A stretch of DNA of 64,000 nucleotides. It comes from Yponomeuta sedellus (taxonomy: Eukaryota; Arthropoda; Insecta; Lepidoptera; Yponomeutidae). The notes under the pieces are model-generated. The model saw nothing but the letters and a program-made list of their open reading frames with translations. It was not told the DNA's origin and made no database searches. This document shows, one piece after another, positions 52,905-63,329 of the stretch. A program made the position numbers and the translations under genes. The first letter of the stretch is position 1; each line of letters opens with the position of its first letter. Location of the stretch: the NCBI GenBank assembly GCA_934045075.1, contig OW203744.1, positions 3,993,501 through 4,057,500 of the forward strand, written 5' to 3'.

Positions 52905-53175
52905 CAGCCGGCACCCACGTCTTACCGTGCCTTGCGAAGCACGGAAGCGCTCGGAAATATGCCACTAGCGGTATTCAGGAGACTTTTTCAAAATTTGTTT
53001 GTAACAAAATTTGTAAAACCAAAATGTAAAGGTTATTTTCTGCTATTAAAAAGTCACCGAATGGGTATCACGCTGTGGTCATCGCCAATGCGGGAGGCGG
53101 CCGAGAAGACGATGGTGGGATAATCTCAACAAATTCTTGCCGGAGTGTTCAGAAGTGGAAAAAGACGGAAAATCT
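52905..53175. mobile_element. 5S-SINE fragment (minus) and LINE C-terminal fragment (plus)
   Basis: 52905-52975 is AGCCGGCACCCACGTC..GCCACTAGCGG. 53085-53175 encodes GRPRRRWWDNLNKFLPECSE, a typical LINE C-terminal motif. Confidence 0.55.
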
Positions 53176-53199
53176 TGGTTTAAAAAAAAAAAGCCGTAC

Positions 53200-53693
53200 C
53201 TTGAAGCGCTCGTGGCCTAGTCGAACCGAGTGATTGGAATCAAACACTAGAGTGAAGCAACAACAGGCGCAGTCACGTGCTGGATGGGTGACGGTCCCGT
53301 TACTACCGCTAGTGGCATTTTTCCGAGCGCTTCCGTGCTTCGCAAGGCACGTTAAGCCGTGGGTGCCGGCTGTCATGTAATGGCAGTGTTAAGCCATGTC
53401 AGAGGCCTTATGGGCGGCTTGATAACTTCTGACAGTAAGGCCCACCACTGTCTTACAAACCTTCAGAGAGAGAGAGAGAGATTTATTTGAAATCTACTTT
53501 TATGGTATGATTTATGTGATTTATGATTTATGATACATTTATTTGAAGCCACAAAGATACAATACATATAACACAATGTAACACGATATTAAAAACACCA
53601 ACCCGGACTTGGCCCCCGTGGTGGAGTATGGCCTAACCTTCCTGCAATGCAGGAAGAGACCCGTGCCCCAGCAGTGGGGACATAGAGGGTTGC
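53200..53693 (+). mobile_element. 5S-headed SINE-like repeat with a 135-bp interruption
   Basis: 53200-53460 is a near-perfect 5' part. After TTACAAACCT an insertion (about 53463-53596: (GA)n, ATTTATTTGAA repeats, ACAATACATATAACAC) interrupts it. It resumes at ACCAACCCGGACTTGGCC to GGGGACATAGAGGGTTG. Confidence 0.8.
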
Positions 53694-53924
53694 AATCGCT
53701 TTGCCTTGTAGCGGGACACCCAAAAACCTTAACAATCATGAAGTGAACAAATAACCTTGATTTATTCATTATCATGAAGGTTGTTTTTGTTAACCGACCA
53801 CAAAAGTTACCTGACAAAGAAATACTTCATTTGTTTTGAGGTGCCAACCAAGGTTTTATGTTAATGTAGTGATAAGGCATTTCCAAATGGTTTACTCGTA
53901 TTTTACGAGAATTACATAGGTGAA

Positions 53925-54050
53925 CATGAGAAATCTTAACAACTGTAAAAAACCTCAGCACGGGTTAGTGCAACAAAAAGAATATAATCTTAACAACTGT
54001 GACAAATATTTTTAGAACCTATCGCCTAGAACCTAGAATCCACAACCAAG
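53925..54050 (+). repeat. Dispersed repeat carrying a 39-bp tRNA-hairpin insertion
   Basis: AATCTTAACAACTGT..AATATTTTTAGAACCTA matches the second half of 5757 and 47815, interrupted at 53947-53985. Confidence 0.55.
53947..53985 (+). mobile_element. Minimal (39-bp) tRNA-hairpin element with 15-bp target duplication
   Basis: AAAAAACCT is fused to CAGCACGGGTTAGTGCA and an A-rich end. AATCTTAACAACTGT is repeated exactly at 53932-53946 and 53986-54000. Only the two extreme ends of the element remain, which defines the termini. Confidence 0.85.
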
Positions 54051-54289
54051 GACTTTAATCACGTTCCGTCAAAAACGGCCGTTCTTAACGGAAATCTATT
54101 TAATCTCTCTCACACACACACACAAACACCCACCCTCACATACACACACTTACATAAACATACAGGCGCCGAAATGTTTTGCATGAATCATGTTGATTTT
54201 GATATTCTTAATTTTGGTATTCAAAACTTTGTTTTAATATAACTAAGACCAGGCAACTCTGTTGCCTGCTTTGTGTTTCGTAAATACGA

Positions 54290-54405
54290 TTAGTATAAAA
54301 AAATATTAGTCCGTAATTCGCCTATGTTTGGCCTACATTTATTTACTTATTTTATATTGTTTTGTGCTGTGGGCTTTTATAAATTAATAAAATAAAATAA
54401 AATCT
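54290..54405 (+). mobile_element. LINE 3' tail
   Basis: Ends GCTTTTATAAATTAATAAAATAAAATAAAATC, an (ATAAA)n-type tail like that of 46193-46674. No coding part recognised. Confidence 0.4.
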
Positions 54406-54493
54406 ACTTCTAGACTGTAAGTTCTAAAAAGAGTTGTTAAGATTTCGCATGTTCCTTATTAGATGAAAACGTATTGTAATACAACTTACGATA

Positions 54494-54633
54494 AAAAGTA
54501 CCCGAAACCGGCGTGCGTGCATGCGACGACTTATGAACATTGATGAATCGAAGGTGATCTGTCAGGATCGTGGCAAGTGGCAGTCCCTAGTCTCTGCCTA
54601 CCCCTCTGGAATACAGGCGTGAGGTTATGTATG
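54494..54633 (+). mobile_element. LINE 3' end fragment
   Basis: AAAAAGTACCCGAAACCGGCGTGCG to GGCGTGAGGTTATGTATG; 140 bases, strongly 5'-truncated, abutting the mariner-like MITE. Confidence 0.75.
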
Positions 54634-54635
54634 TA

Positions 54636-54891
54636 CAGTCTATTTATTCTTACTTGTCCAATTTAGTAACAAGGTTCTAACCTTAAAATTGAGATTAGAT
54701 GCCTAAACTAGACATTTTCTCGCAAATTCATGAACTATCATGAACTATGTTTATAAAATTGGCAGCGTGTTATCTTAAAGAGTGTTCCAGGTTACTTCAT
54801 TTATGGAAGTATGGCAGTTTTGAACTAAAAAGTCACAGTTTAAGGGTAGAATCTTGTTTACTAAATTGGACAAGTAAGAATAAATAGACTG
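54636..54891. mobile_element. Tc1/mariner-like MITE, 256 bp
   Basis: CAGTCTATTTATTCTTACTTG, TCCAATTTAGTAAC is exactly complementary to the right end (about 34 bases). TA flanks both sides (54634-54635, 54892-54893). No transposase frame. Confidence 0.8.
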
Positions 54892-55184
54892 TATGTTACG
54901 TTTTTAATTCCATTGGTGCCGCCAGTTAGCGTCCCAAAACGCCTTAATACTATACTGCAGCGTTGAATGGATCGGTCCTATCTCCGGATTAGAGAATCGG
55001 GTAACCTAGCAACGCCTTTTCGATGTCGTTTCGAAGCTCTCCTGCTTTTCTAATATCATTCAATTGTCTTCCCTCAAACAGCTTTGGAGGTGATTTTACT
55101 TTTCCAATTGAGGATTTACACAAAAGACTGTTTTAATCTCATTGGTGACATGTCGAGATAAATAGTTATAGCCGTGATTAACGT

Positions 55185-55186
<2 letters not shown>

Positions 55187-55216
<30 letters not shown>

Positions 55217-55370
55217 CATACATACATACATACATACATACATACATACATACATACATACATACATACATACATACATACATACATACATACATACATA
55301 CATACATACATACATACATACATACATACATACATACATACATACATACATACATACATACATACATACA

Positions 55371-55401
<31 letters not shown>

Positions 55402-55430
55402 GTAACCTCACGCCTATATCCCAGAGGATT
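55187..55430 (-). repeat. (ACAT)n microsatellite, about 53 units, with LINE end
   Basis: A 215-base uninterrupted tetranucleotide run ends in ATGTAACCTCACGCCTATATCCCAGAGG, the 3' UTR start of the TATG-tailed LINE. This is almost only tail with about 25 bases of LINE. The reading frames across it are artefacts. Confidence 0.9.
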
Positions 55431-55532
55431 CATGGTTTACTATGACAATAGACATGACGAAAGATTTTTAAATCCTCTTCTATAATATAATATTCTTCCA
55501 TTTATTATTTACAAAAAAAAAAACATATATTT

Positions 55533-56039
55533 AAAAACCTATTTAGAGGCTAAAAATTTCACCCATGCCGGGATTCGAACCCGCAACCTCTGGCTATCCG
55601 TGCCAGCGGTCTACCAATTGAGCCAATGGGCGACTCACGGCATCAGTGAAATTTCGAACCTCTTTACACTATTCTCTGTATTACGTACAGGCAGCGACAT
55701 CTGACTTAAGCAAATTGCATTACTTACAGCCCCGACTACCTACTTTGCAGTTAGGTTTAACATCGGAACGATATCACTGTATCCACATGATTATACTATT
55801 TTTATTTTTAATGCACTAACCCGTGCCAAGGAACAAATTTAAAAACCTATTTAGAGGCTAAAAATTTTCACCCATGCCGGGATTCGAACCCGCAACCTCT
55901 GGCTATCCGTGCCAGCGCTCTACCAATTGAGCCAATGGGCGACTCACGGCATCAGTGAAATTTCTCTAAATAAGCCTCTAAATAGGTTTTTAAATTTGTT
56001 CCTTGGCACGGGTTAGTGCATTAAAAATAAAAATAGCAT
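55533..56039 (+). mobile_element. tRNA-hairpin array with 15-bp target duplication
   Basis: One full direct unit, a second arm with tRNA-like complement, then the terminal inverted arm TAAGCCTCTAAATAGG and tail TTAGTGCATTAAAAATAAAAATAG. AAAAAACATATATTT is repeated exactly at 55518-55532 and 56040-56054. Confidence 0.88.
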
Positions 56040-56373
56040 AAAAAACATATATTTCAGTAATAAACTAAAGTTTAACAAAGTTTAAGGCCATTCTTCTAAA
56101 ATTATCTTTATTTTGTGGGAAAACAGCTCGCAGTGTAATGGCGTCGAATCTGACGTCACGCGCAGGTAAACAAACGTCGTTATCAAGTAGTCACAACGTA
56201 GCATGGGTGTGAAGTTTACCAATGTTAACCTAAGCGTGACGTCACGCGTTGTGATGGGTATTTCGTATTTCAGTCATAATGGCTGAGAACAGTGCATTAT
56301 AATCTTTTACTTTAATGAATATAATATTGGTAATCTCTTTTTTCATAAATCTAAATCAGTGATTTAAATCCTT

Positions 56374-56652
56374 ATACTTTTTTTTATTTTTAATGCACTG
56401 ACCCGTGCTAAGGACAAATTTAAAAACCTATTTAGAGGCTAAAAATTTCACCCATGCCGGGATTCGAACCCGCAACCTCTGGCTATCCGTGCCAGCGCTC
56501 TTCCAATTGAGCCAATGGGCGACTCACCGGCATCAGTGAAATTTCGAACCTCTTTACACTATTCTCTGTATTACGTACAGGCAGCGACATCTGGCTTAAG
56601 CAAATTGCATCACTTACATGGATGAAATTTTTAGCCTCTAAATAGGTTTTTA
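56374..56652 (-). mobile_element. tRNA-hairpin element with 13-bp target duplication
   Basis: Tail complement, arm, tRNA-like complement, middle block to TGCATCACTTACAT, then GGATGAAATTTTTAGCCTCTAAATAGG. GATTTAAATCCTT is repeated exactly at 56361-56373 and 56653-56665. Confidence 0.88.
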
Positions 56653-56745
56653 GATTTAAATCCTTTTAATATACACTTTCCCCTAATATCGTTAAAGCAT
56701 TATACTATTTTTATTTTAATGCATTTTTACCATTTTTATGTACAA

Positions 56746-56927
56746 CTAGCTGACCCAGCGAACTTCTACCGTCTACGATCGATTCTTTAATTTCTTAATT
56801 TTTCTCTCCGTAAAAACCATCCTCGTACTTCAAGGAATATTCTAAAAAATAATTAGCGAAATCGGTTCAGCTGCTCTCGAGATTTGCGCTTACCAACACA
56901 TTCGGCGATTCATTTTTATATTATAGA
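56746..56927 (-). mobile_element. Short non-autonomous Helitron, 182 bp
   Basis: On the minus strand 5'-TCTATAATATAAAAATGAAT and 3'-..CTGGGTCAGCTAG, inserted between A and T. It lies 60 bases upstream of the KH exon 3 acceptor. Family reference for 11842, 18696 and 39922. Confidence 0.75.
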
Positions 56928-56986
56928 TAAAATGTTCTCTATCTACCTCTATCTATTGTACAGCTGCCGTCTCTTTCTTTCCTCAG

Positions 56987-57133
56987 GAAGAGGAGCTCAG
57001 AGTCTCGGGTGACCCGAAGTTCGCGCACCTTTCGGACGAACTACACGTGGAGATCAGCGCCTTCGCCACGCCCGCCGAGGCGCATGCGCGCATCGCCTAC
57101 GCGCTGGCCGAGTTGAGGAGATTCCTCGTACCG
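56987..57133 (+). CDS. KHDRBS/Sam68-like STAR protein, exon encoding the KH C-terminal part
   Basis: Forty-nine codons in phase 0: EEELRVSGDPKFAHLSDELH, VEISAFATPAEAHARIAYAL, AELRRFLVP. EEELRxSGDPKxAHLxxxLHVxI and ATPAEAxARIAYALAExRxFLVP are the KH beta-2/beta-3 and long helix of STAR proteins; family members then continue into QUA2. The acceptor CTTTCCTCAG/GA and donor CCG/GTAAGT are strong. Third base positions are strongly GC-biased and contrast with the surrounding intron. The next exon (QUA2, then a Tyr/Arg/Gly-rich tail in known members) was not found before 64000. The frame is intact, so the gene is likely functional. Confidence 0.93.
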
Positions 57134-57793
57134 GTAAGTCTCTCTCTCTCCTCCTTGTTTAGACAGAGACAGACGCAATCGTTTTGGTGCGCTTCGAATT
57201 CCTGCATCGCGCAAGCAAAAAGTTTTTCAGACTTAGCTCGTATGACATTCTGACTGCAGTGGTAGTGATTATATACTCTTTGGCAGTGGTAATTTGAGGA
57301 GTTTGTAAGGGATCGCGAAACTATCAACTGAAGAAGGTAGGGCAACATTTAGTAACAAGAAAACAGAATCCGCAAAAAGATCAATGGATTGCGACGGTCA
57401 CCCGTCGCAGTCCAAAACCTGAGTTTCAACAACGTTCATATTTACCCACATATTTACTCGGGCCATCATGATGACCACCATTTGAGGTTAGTTTCTATTA
57501 GAATAAAGCCGTGTTATCGCGGTCTTAGGCTGACGAAAACTAAGCTAAGACCGGTCTCAGAAATGTCAAAATCACGTACTTAGAATTATTTCGTATTCAG
57601 AATCGAAGCTTATCAAGTTGAGTATGAAATGGTACTTAGCTAAGTGTAAGTAGCCAATATTGGTGACTTTCCGTGAACTTAGAACTGTCATCTGTCATTT
57701 GGTTCTCTTCACTTTGAGGTTACCTTTTTGTCGTATTGTTTTGGTTAGAGATTTGTGATTAGCATTGTGTTTACTGCGGAGTTTTGTGCGAAA

Positions 57794-57868
57794 ATGAATC
57801 GCTTTGAAGTTATAGACTTTTTAGAAGAAGTGGACGCCTTGGAAGACCTAGGTCTGGATGATGAATAA
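57794..57868 (+). CDS. Small acidic open frame inside the Harbinger-like element
   Basis: ATG in a good context (GCGAAAATGAATC), 24 residues MNRFEVIDFLEEVDALEDLG plus LDDE, then TAA. The strongly acidic, leucine-spaced peptide could be a first exon or relic of a transposon protein. There is no continuation and no family match that I recognise. It may equally be chance. Confidence 0.25.
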   Translation: MNRFEVIDFLEEVDALEDLGLDDE

Positions 57869-58248
57869 TGAATAATAATTTACAGAATTGAGAATAGGTA
57901 CAATTTTCGCCAACTTATAAAACTCGCGCCAACCGCCAACCAATGAATGTAAAAAAATCTTTCGCTCACAGACGACTCCAAACGTCATTTCACTGATGTT
58001 CTACGAGCATTATCTGTGAGCTTTTTATTTCACTCTCACATACATAAACTTGTATGATGTTGTCTTGCACTCCTGTAGCGATATAATATTTAAAAAACCC
58101 GTAAGAACTACATCACTAAAACATAATAGACAATATAGATGACTTTCTTAAGACAGTTCTTCTCTTAGCTCATGCTTAACTCCGGCTCCCCATCGAATGT
58201 GAATACGAACATTTCGGCGCTTTACTAAGTATGACTTTAGTTTACTTT

Positions 58249-59376
58249 ACACTATTTTTTTATTTTTAATGCACTAACCCGTGCTAAGGAACAAATTTAA
58301 AAACCTATTTAGAGGCTAAAAATTTCACCCATGCTGGGATTCGAACCCGCAACCTCTGGCTATCCGTACCAGCGCTCTACCAATTGAGCCAATGGGCGAC
58401 TCACGGCATCAGTGAAATTTCGAACCTCTTTACAATATTCTCTGTATTACGTACAGGCAGCGACATCTGACTTAAGCAAATTGCATTACTTACAGCCCCG
58501 ACTACCTACTTTGCAGTTAGGTTTAACATCGGAACGATATCACTGTACCCACATGATTACACTATTTTTTTATTTTTAATGCACTAACCCGTGCTAAGGA
58601 ACAAATTTAAAAACCTATTTAGAGGCTAAAAATTTTTCACCCATGCCGGGATTCGAACCCGCAACCTCTGGCTATCCGTACCAGCGCTCTACCAATTGAG
58701 CCAATGGGCGACTCACGGCATCAGTGAAATTTCGAACCTCTTTACAATATTCTCTGTATTACGTACAGGCAGCGACATCTGACTTAAGCAAATTGCATTA
58801 CTTACAGCCCCGACTACCTACTTTGCAGTTAGGTTTAACATCGGAACGATATCACTGTACCCACATGATTACACTATTTTTTTATTTTTAATGCACTAAC
58901 CCGTGCTAAGGAACAAATTTAAAAACCTATTTAGAGGCTAAAAATTTCACCCATGCCGGGATTCGAACCCGCAACCTCTGGCTATCCGTACCAGCGCTCT
59001 ACCAATTGAGCCAATGGGCGACTCACGGCATGGGTGAAATTTTTAGCCTCTAAATAGGTTTTTAAATTTGTTCCTTAGCACGGGTTAGTGCATTAAAAAT
59101 AAAAAAATAGTGTAATCATGTGGGTACAGTGATATCGTTCCGATGTTAAACCTAACTGCAAAGTAGGTAGTCGGGGCTGTAAGTAATGCAATTTGCTTAA
59201 GTCAGATGTCGCTGCCTGTACGTAATACAGAGAATATTGTAAAGAGGTTCGAAATTTCACTGATGCCGTGAGTCGCCCATTGGCTCAATTGGTAGAGCGC
59301 TGGTACGGATAGCCAGAGGTTGCGGGTTCGAATCCCGGCATGGGTGAAATTTTTAGCCTCTAAATAGGTTTTTAAA
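58249..59376 (-). mobile_element. 1.13-kb tRNA-hairpin array with 12-bp target duplication
   Basis: Two full direct units (about 313 bases), a short arm fused head-on to its own complement at CGACTCACGGCATGGGTG, then one full inverted unit. TTAGTTTACTTT is repeated exactly at 58237-58248 and 59377-59388. The repeats are nearly identical, so the array is young. It is nested in the Harbinger-like element. Confidence 0.9.
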
Positions 59377-59639
59377 TTAGTTTACTTTGCTAAGACTGCT
59401 CTAAGCATGAACTTGGGATCCGTCTCTGAATGTCAGCCTTAGTGGACTCGGACCGAGTACGCCATCCGAGTAAACTAAAGCTTCTGATTGGCTATTTTGG
59501 TGTTGTCACAAAAAACCGTCCAATCAGAAGCATTAGTTTACTCGGATGGCGCACTCGGTCCGAGCGTACTAAGACCGTGAAAGTTTGGCCTATGTCTCAA
59601 GTCAGATCTTTGTGTGTCTATGTTCCAAGTTCCATCGCA

Positions 59640-59757
59640 AAATCGCTCGTAGCCTCGGCTGCCTAAGTGATCTAACGAAGCTTAAACAACATAGAGCGCG
59701 GATTAGGCACTCGGTCCGAGCGTACTAAGAACGTAAAAACCTGGCTTACATTATAAC
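59640..59757. mobile_element. 5S-SINE head fragment and MITE arm fragment
   Basis: AATCGCTCGTAGCCTCGGCTGCC, TAAACAACATAGAGCGCGG (5S-SINE second subfamily), then GCACTCGGTCCGAGCGTAC..GTAAAAACCTGGC (right arm of the 47433 MITE). Confidence 0.6.
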
Positions 59758-59936
59758 TCTTTGTTGTACACCAGATATAATAATATCCGATTTATTGTAC
59801 ACCAATCCGGGCAGTTCCGATGGCACAAGTCACGAGTGTTGTGCCGCTGAAACGTCAGAAATTACAATGAATGTACTGGAATAACGCAACTGTTGACATT
59901 CAAAATACGTTATTAGCATCGTTGTATTACCCAGGT

Positions 59937-60049
59937 AGGGCCTAGCTTCATAAAACTACAATTCTTTTCTATTATTTATTATGACTATTCGATGTACATC
60001 TAATTGTCATAGTAAACCATGAATTGTAGTGCTATGAAACAGGCTCCGA
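59937..60049. mobile_element. 113-bp MITE
   Basis: GGGCCTAGCTTCATAAAACTACAATTC and GAATTGTAGTGCTATGAAACAGGCTCC are complementary with a few mismatches. TCATAGTAAACCATGAATTG recurs as a fragment near 55430-55455. Confidence 0.6.
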
Positions 60050-60097
60050 TATTATAGAAAGGAGAGTTCTAATTCAAGCATCGCATTTTTGTAAAAT

Positions 60098-60478
60098 AAT
60101 AACATTTATGTACAGGCACATAAATTGCTCCTGGCCCCACACTAGGATACCCTGTGTCGTGGGAACCAGAAACAGCGATATCACAAACATGTAAACATCC
60201 AAGACCGGGGTTTTTTTTGTCCCCAGCCGGCGTTCGAACCCGAGACCTCTCAAATTGTAGACAGATGGGCTACCGTTGCGCAACAGAGGTCGTCTAATGT
60301 AACAATACAACCCCTATTTATCACAGTGCAACAAACGCATGAAATATGATTTATATGTATTGTATAGGAAGAGATCACTTTTAGTGATAAGGTCGCCGTC
60401 TGTACTCTTAGGTTAAGAAATACCTATCTGTGTAATTTCTATTATTATGTATAATAAAGTGTTCTCTATCTATCTATT
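60098..60478. mobile_element. tRNA-headed SINE (minus) followed by LINE 3' tail (plus)
   Basis: 60098-60296 is the first tRNA-SINE family (complement of GACCTCTGTTGCGCAACGG..GGGTTCGAACGCCGGC). 60345-60478 is AGGAAGAGATCACTTTTAGTGATAAGG..AATAAAGTGTTCTCTATCTATC, a LINE 3' UTR. Confidence 0.7.
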
Positions 60479-61097
60479 TCTGTATCAAACAGGTCTAAAT
60501 AATCGCGATTATATCCCTTTTAATATCTAACTACGTAAGAACATCGCACAAAATATTCCAAAACGTTCCCAAACTATTTAAATATTGAACTCCACTTCTT
60601 CCGACGAACGTCCACTTATCCTGGCCCGTAAAATTTATATTGAAGCCGCAACTATGGAGGCGTCGAAGCCGCTAAATCGTATCTGAAAGCTCTGATTCAC
60701 ACACGTACGAGAGGTACCTATATTTTATATCATTCCCGCGGACCGTGTTAAACATCTGAGGCTATTCTAAAAGATTTTTTTTTCTCAAATAACGCGAATG
60801 GGCTGTGTCCTGTGATTCGGGTTACAAAATGTGTAAAATAAATTTTGCGCCAAAAACATAAAGGGTTATTGATAGCAGTCAATGATGTCTGGAATAAACT
60901 CAGTATAATGCATGAGTTCTATGTTTTACAGTATTTATTTTATATCGTTTTTTAAAGAACTTGGTACATAAAAGAAAAGCGACTATGTCGTCCTAGTAAT
61001 GCTATAATATACAGTTATACTTGTGACAAGTAAGTCTCTATACATGACTAAAGCTGATTAAATATTTGTCCTAGCTTTTAAACCAATTTTATTATTA

Positions 61098-61663
61098 TAC
61101 TATTTTTATTTTTAATGCACTAACCCGTGCTAAGGAACAAATTTAAAAACCAAATAGAGGCTAAAAATTTTCACCCATGCCGGGATTCGAACCCGCAACC
61201 TCTGGCTATCCGTGCCAGCGCTCTACCAATTGAGCCAATGGGCGACTCACGGCATCAGTGAAATTTCGAACCTCTTTACACTATTCTCTGTATTACGTAC
61301 AGGCAGCGACATCTGACTTAAGCAAATTGCATTACTTACAGCCCCGACTACCTACTTTGCAGTTAGGTTTAACATCGGAACGATATCACTGTACCCACAT
61401 GATTATACTATTTTTATTTTTAATGCACTAACCCGTGCTAAGGAACAAATTTAAAAACCAAATAGAGGCTAAAAATTTTCACCCATGCCGGGATTCGAAC
61501 CCGGATTGATACGTAATACAGAGAATAGTGTAAAGAGGTTCGAAATTTCACTGAAGCCGTGAGTCGCCCATTGGCTCAATTGGTAGAGCGCTGGCACGGA
61601 TAGCCAGAGGTTGCGGGTTCGAATCCCGGCATGGGTGAAAATTTTTAGCCTCTAATTGGTTTT
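61098..61663 (-). mobile_element. tRNA-hairpin array with 14-bp target duplication
   Basis: Tail complement, full direct unit, a second arm broken after GGGATTCGAACCCGG, then an inverted unit ending TTTTTAGCCTCTAATTGG. CAATTTTATTATTA is repeated exactly at 61084-61097 and 61664-61677. Confidence 0.88.
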
Positions 61664-61677
61664 CAATTTTATTATTA

Positions 61678-62057
61678 CCAATTTGTATAAAATTTTGAAT
61701 TCCTCCTCTTTTGAATTAGGAAATGCAAGAACAACGTTACAACCTCCGATAGTACTAAATATTGCATTGTTACATAATAACTTTCTTGCGGTTTCGTTTC
61801 GAACACATTCCACTAAAATATGATGTACGTCTTCAATTACCTCACATTCTACGCGGTTTCGAGACGGCTCCTCATCATGAAGGCGAACTTATTACGTGTG
61901 ATGTGACCGGATCGAACTCTAAATGCAATCACTAGTGAAAATCTTTACAGTAATTATGCGAACTCTGTTAATTAAGGATTTTGATGAGACTAAGCTTGCA
62001 GTTTCTGTTGTCCATTTTTTTTGTCTAAAATGATCTAGATTTTGAAATGGACACATA
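61678..62057. other. Unassigned DNA
   Basis: Ordinary AT-rich sequence; CGTCTTCAATTACC..CGGTTTCGAGACGG hints at an old LINE relic but nothing firm. Confidence 0.3.
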
Positions 62058-62335
62058 GTTTGACTTGTAACGTTCATTAAGCCGCAATTTCTGTGCTATT
62101 TTGTTCTGTATCTATATTCTGTGTATCTATGTGCGAAAGCGAAATATTTACTTAGCTCTTCCGCATAGATGTAAGCCGTTATATGTATTACATATAGTGG
62201 AAACCGTATTTCAGTGGATACCTGAAATGACAGTCTTATTGAGACGTATGATTATACGACAAATTTCAGTAGATTTTTCGTTTTCGCACACAGATCTATA
62301 AGTTAAACGTTACATAATCAAGGTGCAGGTGTGCT
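62058..62335. mobile_element. MITE related to 4294
   Basis: CGCACACAGATCTATAAGTTAAACGTTACATAATCAAGG at the right and GCGAAAGCGAAATATTTACTTAGCTCTTCC inside match the complement of 4294-4556. Confidence 0.55.
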
Positions 62336-62894
62336 GTCATATCACACATCAAGAAGGACCGTCTCAAGTGACGGGTTGCTGAAATACAGGCAGAGACTAA
62401 TTCATTTCTATTTAGTATTTAATTAGTTTTCCTTCTAGCACTTCCAAGCGCTCCGACGTAGATCAAAAGACTTTCGCAAAGGGGCTGACCCCTTTGGGCA
62501 CTTGTTGACAGTATTATTGACTTTACAGAAAGATGAACAGTTCTGAATATATTGAGTGAATATGGGTGAAATTACCGGTAAGGGACGTCAAAGGCGGACA
62601 TAATTATTTTAATTTTATATATTGAAAGAAAACAAACGATTGTACAATATAGTGTCTTATTCTGCTAACACCAATCAAGGATGGGGTTAGTTGAGTACTT
62701 CCAACAGCACATTAACCCCTACACATGTGCCATCTGTTTTGTTACGTCAATTTTCAGCACAAATTTAGGTAAGGGCCTATCAGCTGTCCATACACTCTTC
62801 TAAAAGTTACCAAGTACATACTTCACACATAACAAATATTTATTATTCCTTATTAGTTTAAGCAAAGGGGAAGATTTTTATTTTATTCATTAGG

Positions 62895-63160
62895 TGCGCT
62901 GTGTGGTGTCGGCCTAGAGAACAGCACCAACCCAATTCTACCCGCGGGTGTCGTAAAAGGCGACTAAGGGACACAAACCGGGGGGTGGGCAGCAGCGCCC
63001 CCTGCAGTACAATTCCACTGAACTGCGATCTCCAACCCGCATGCCCAGCGTGGGGATTATGGGCATTACCCCCATATAGGCACTCTTTAGGGAAGGGCTA
63101 AGTCCAGCAGTTGACTAGTATAGCCTGACGAAGACGAAGATTCATTAGGTACACCAACAG
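62895..63160 (-). repeat. Dispersed family G
   Basis: GTGTGGTGTCGGCCTAGAG, CCGCGGGTGTCGTAAAAGGCG, GGGGGTGGGCAGCAGCGCC, ending CAGTTGACTAGTATAGCCTGACGAAG. Confidence 0.7.
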
Positions 63161-63329
63161 CAAGCACGAAAACATGATAAAGCTTATACTAAAAGTGACA
63201 TTGCCAATTAAAGGTATACACAGCATTTTTTGACTTGTAATATTACAACTAGAAATATAATATTACAATACGGTGATAATATAAATGTTATTACCACGTA
63301 AGATAAGAATTTTTAGATATTAGAAAGAT

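Larger units (their letters stand above)
45644..56986 (+). other. Intron of the STAR gene (about 11.3 kb)
   Basis: GTAATT donor, and CTCTTTCTTTCCTCAG acceptor with a good pyrimidine tract. Contains the THAP pseudogene nest, several tRNA-hairpin elements, Helitrons and the longest ACAT array. No additional STAR exon was seen. Confidence 0.8.
57528..59438. mobile_element. PIF/Harbinger-like element with TTA duplication and nested array
   Basis: The termini GGCTGAC..GTCAGCC are flanked by TTA at 57525-57527 and 59439-59441. Subterminal CTAAGACC/GGTCTCAG and AGACGGATCC-type motifs are irregularly inverted. Without the inserted array the element is about 770 bases. It has no DDE transposase, but holds a 24-codon open frame at 57794. 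Confidence 0.7.
57508..59590. mobile_element. Palindromic MITE split by a Harbinger-like element
   Basis: The left stub GCCGTGTTATCGCGGTCTTA (57508-57527; 16 of 20 like the left end of 47433) and the right part (59439-59590: GGACTCGGACCGAGTACGCC, ATCCGAGTAAACTAAAGC and complement) make one MITE copy. It is interrupted at its internal TTA. Confidence 0.7.

Noticed and set aside
55187..55402. CRISPR-like regular array
   Set aside because: Simple tetranucleotide repeat without spacers, in an animal genome.
55116..55485. Genes encoding MYVC or THIHTYIH repeat proteins
   Set aside because: Pure translation of an ACAT microsatellite.
57134..57590. Next STAR exon (QUA2) just downstream of exon 3
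   Set aside because: The following frame contains stops and no QUA2-like residues; a strong GTAAGT donor ends the exon at 57133.
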